From Bacillota bacterium (GTDB lineage: Bacteria; Bacteroidota; Bacteroidia; Bacteroidales; Bacteroidaceae), in assembly GCA_023664625.1 (NCBI GenBank), contig JAMPFD010000006.1, positions 1-64,000 on the forward strand: DNA of 64,000 bases. Reading direction: 5' to 3'. Every line of letters begins with the position of its first letter. Within the stretch, counting starts at the first letter, position 1. Both the position numbers and the translations under genes were made by a program. The notes below the pieces were generated by a model that saw nothing but the letters and a program-made list of their open reading frames with translations, was not told the origin of the DNA and made no database searches. Of this stretch, positions 63,975 through 64,000 are shown piece after piece.

Positions 63975-64000
63975 TGATTTCTGCTTTTTTAGTTTTATTA

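Overview
The window is about 64 kb of chromosomal, mostly housekeeping DNA from a member of the Bacteroidota, most likely the order Bacteroidales and a Prevotella-like lineage. The phylum follows from several things seen together: promoters of the TTTG-N19/20-TAnnTTTG type, a fused FeoA-FeoB, GldE beside ssb, a type IX secretion protein of the PorQ family beside cmk, a dipeptidyl peptidase III with the HECLGH zinc motif, a DAHP synthase-chorismate mutase fusion, and porin and DUF4468 families typical of this group. Anaerobic life is suggested by the class III ribonucleotide reductase NrdDG and the ferrous iron transporter. The Prevotella assignment is inference. I see no prophage, insertion sequence, CRISPR array, rRNA or plasmid genes.

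Layout, left to right. 0.05-1.1 kb: a dispersed repeat, then a four-gene tRNA cluster (Gly, Leu, Leu, Gly) with a strong promoter. 1.1-3.9 kb: an unknown protein, ssb, gldE and a TfoX-like protein. 3.9-4.86 kb: gene-free DNA with a 21-bp tandem repeat. 4.86-7.5 kb: feoAB plus a 51-residue Cys-rich membrane peptide. 7.6-13.1 kb: an AraC-type regulator, dipeptidyl peptidase III, a HEAT-like DNA alkylation repair protein and groES-groEL. 13.2-20.3 kb (minus strand): a DMT transporter, gpsA, lysS and a 992-residue receiver/PPDK-like protein. 20.6-29.5 kb (minus): the threonine operon thrA-PGAM-like-thrC, which runs on into a DUF4468 protein, a small membrane protein, a porin and an HD hydrolase. 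29.9-33.2 kb: nitroreductase, folD, ffh. 33.5-38.3 kb (minus): an aromatic amino acid operon, pheA-aminotransferase-aroF/CM-tyrA-rhodanese, preceded by a probable transcription attenuator. 38.4-44.9 kb (minus): recJ-recQ and two peptidases. 45.0-46.7 kb: patatin and ubiE. 46.8-49.5 kb (minus): nrdD-nrdG. 49.8-54.7 kb (minus): hisG-hisD-hisC and an FAD-dependent oxidoreductase. 54.8-62.5 kb: a lytic transglycosylase lipoprotein, then tonB-polyprenyl synthase-tatD divergent from porQ-cmk, then an OmpA-family protein. 62.97 kb to the end: an esterase-like phytase-domain protein that may start outside the window.

The genes form blocks of related function: amino acid synthesis (Thr, Phe/Tyr, His), DNA maintenance (ssb, AlkD-like, recJ, recQ, nrdDG), envelope biogenesis (porin, TonB, PorQ, OmpA, MltF-like) and peptide use (DPP III, PepP, C1 peptidase). 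The least ordinary signals lie between genes: a three-helix leader before pheA that ends in a terminator, paired inverted repeats around the nrdD promoter, three arrays of a 22-bp-period repeat, a 90-bp element present three times, and a terminator that looks like a tRNA-Gly acceptor stem. Nothing here amounts to a clearly new multi-gene system. The best candidates for undescribed biology are the pheA leader, the nrdD inverted repeats and the receiver/PPDK-like protein.
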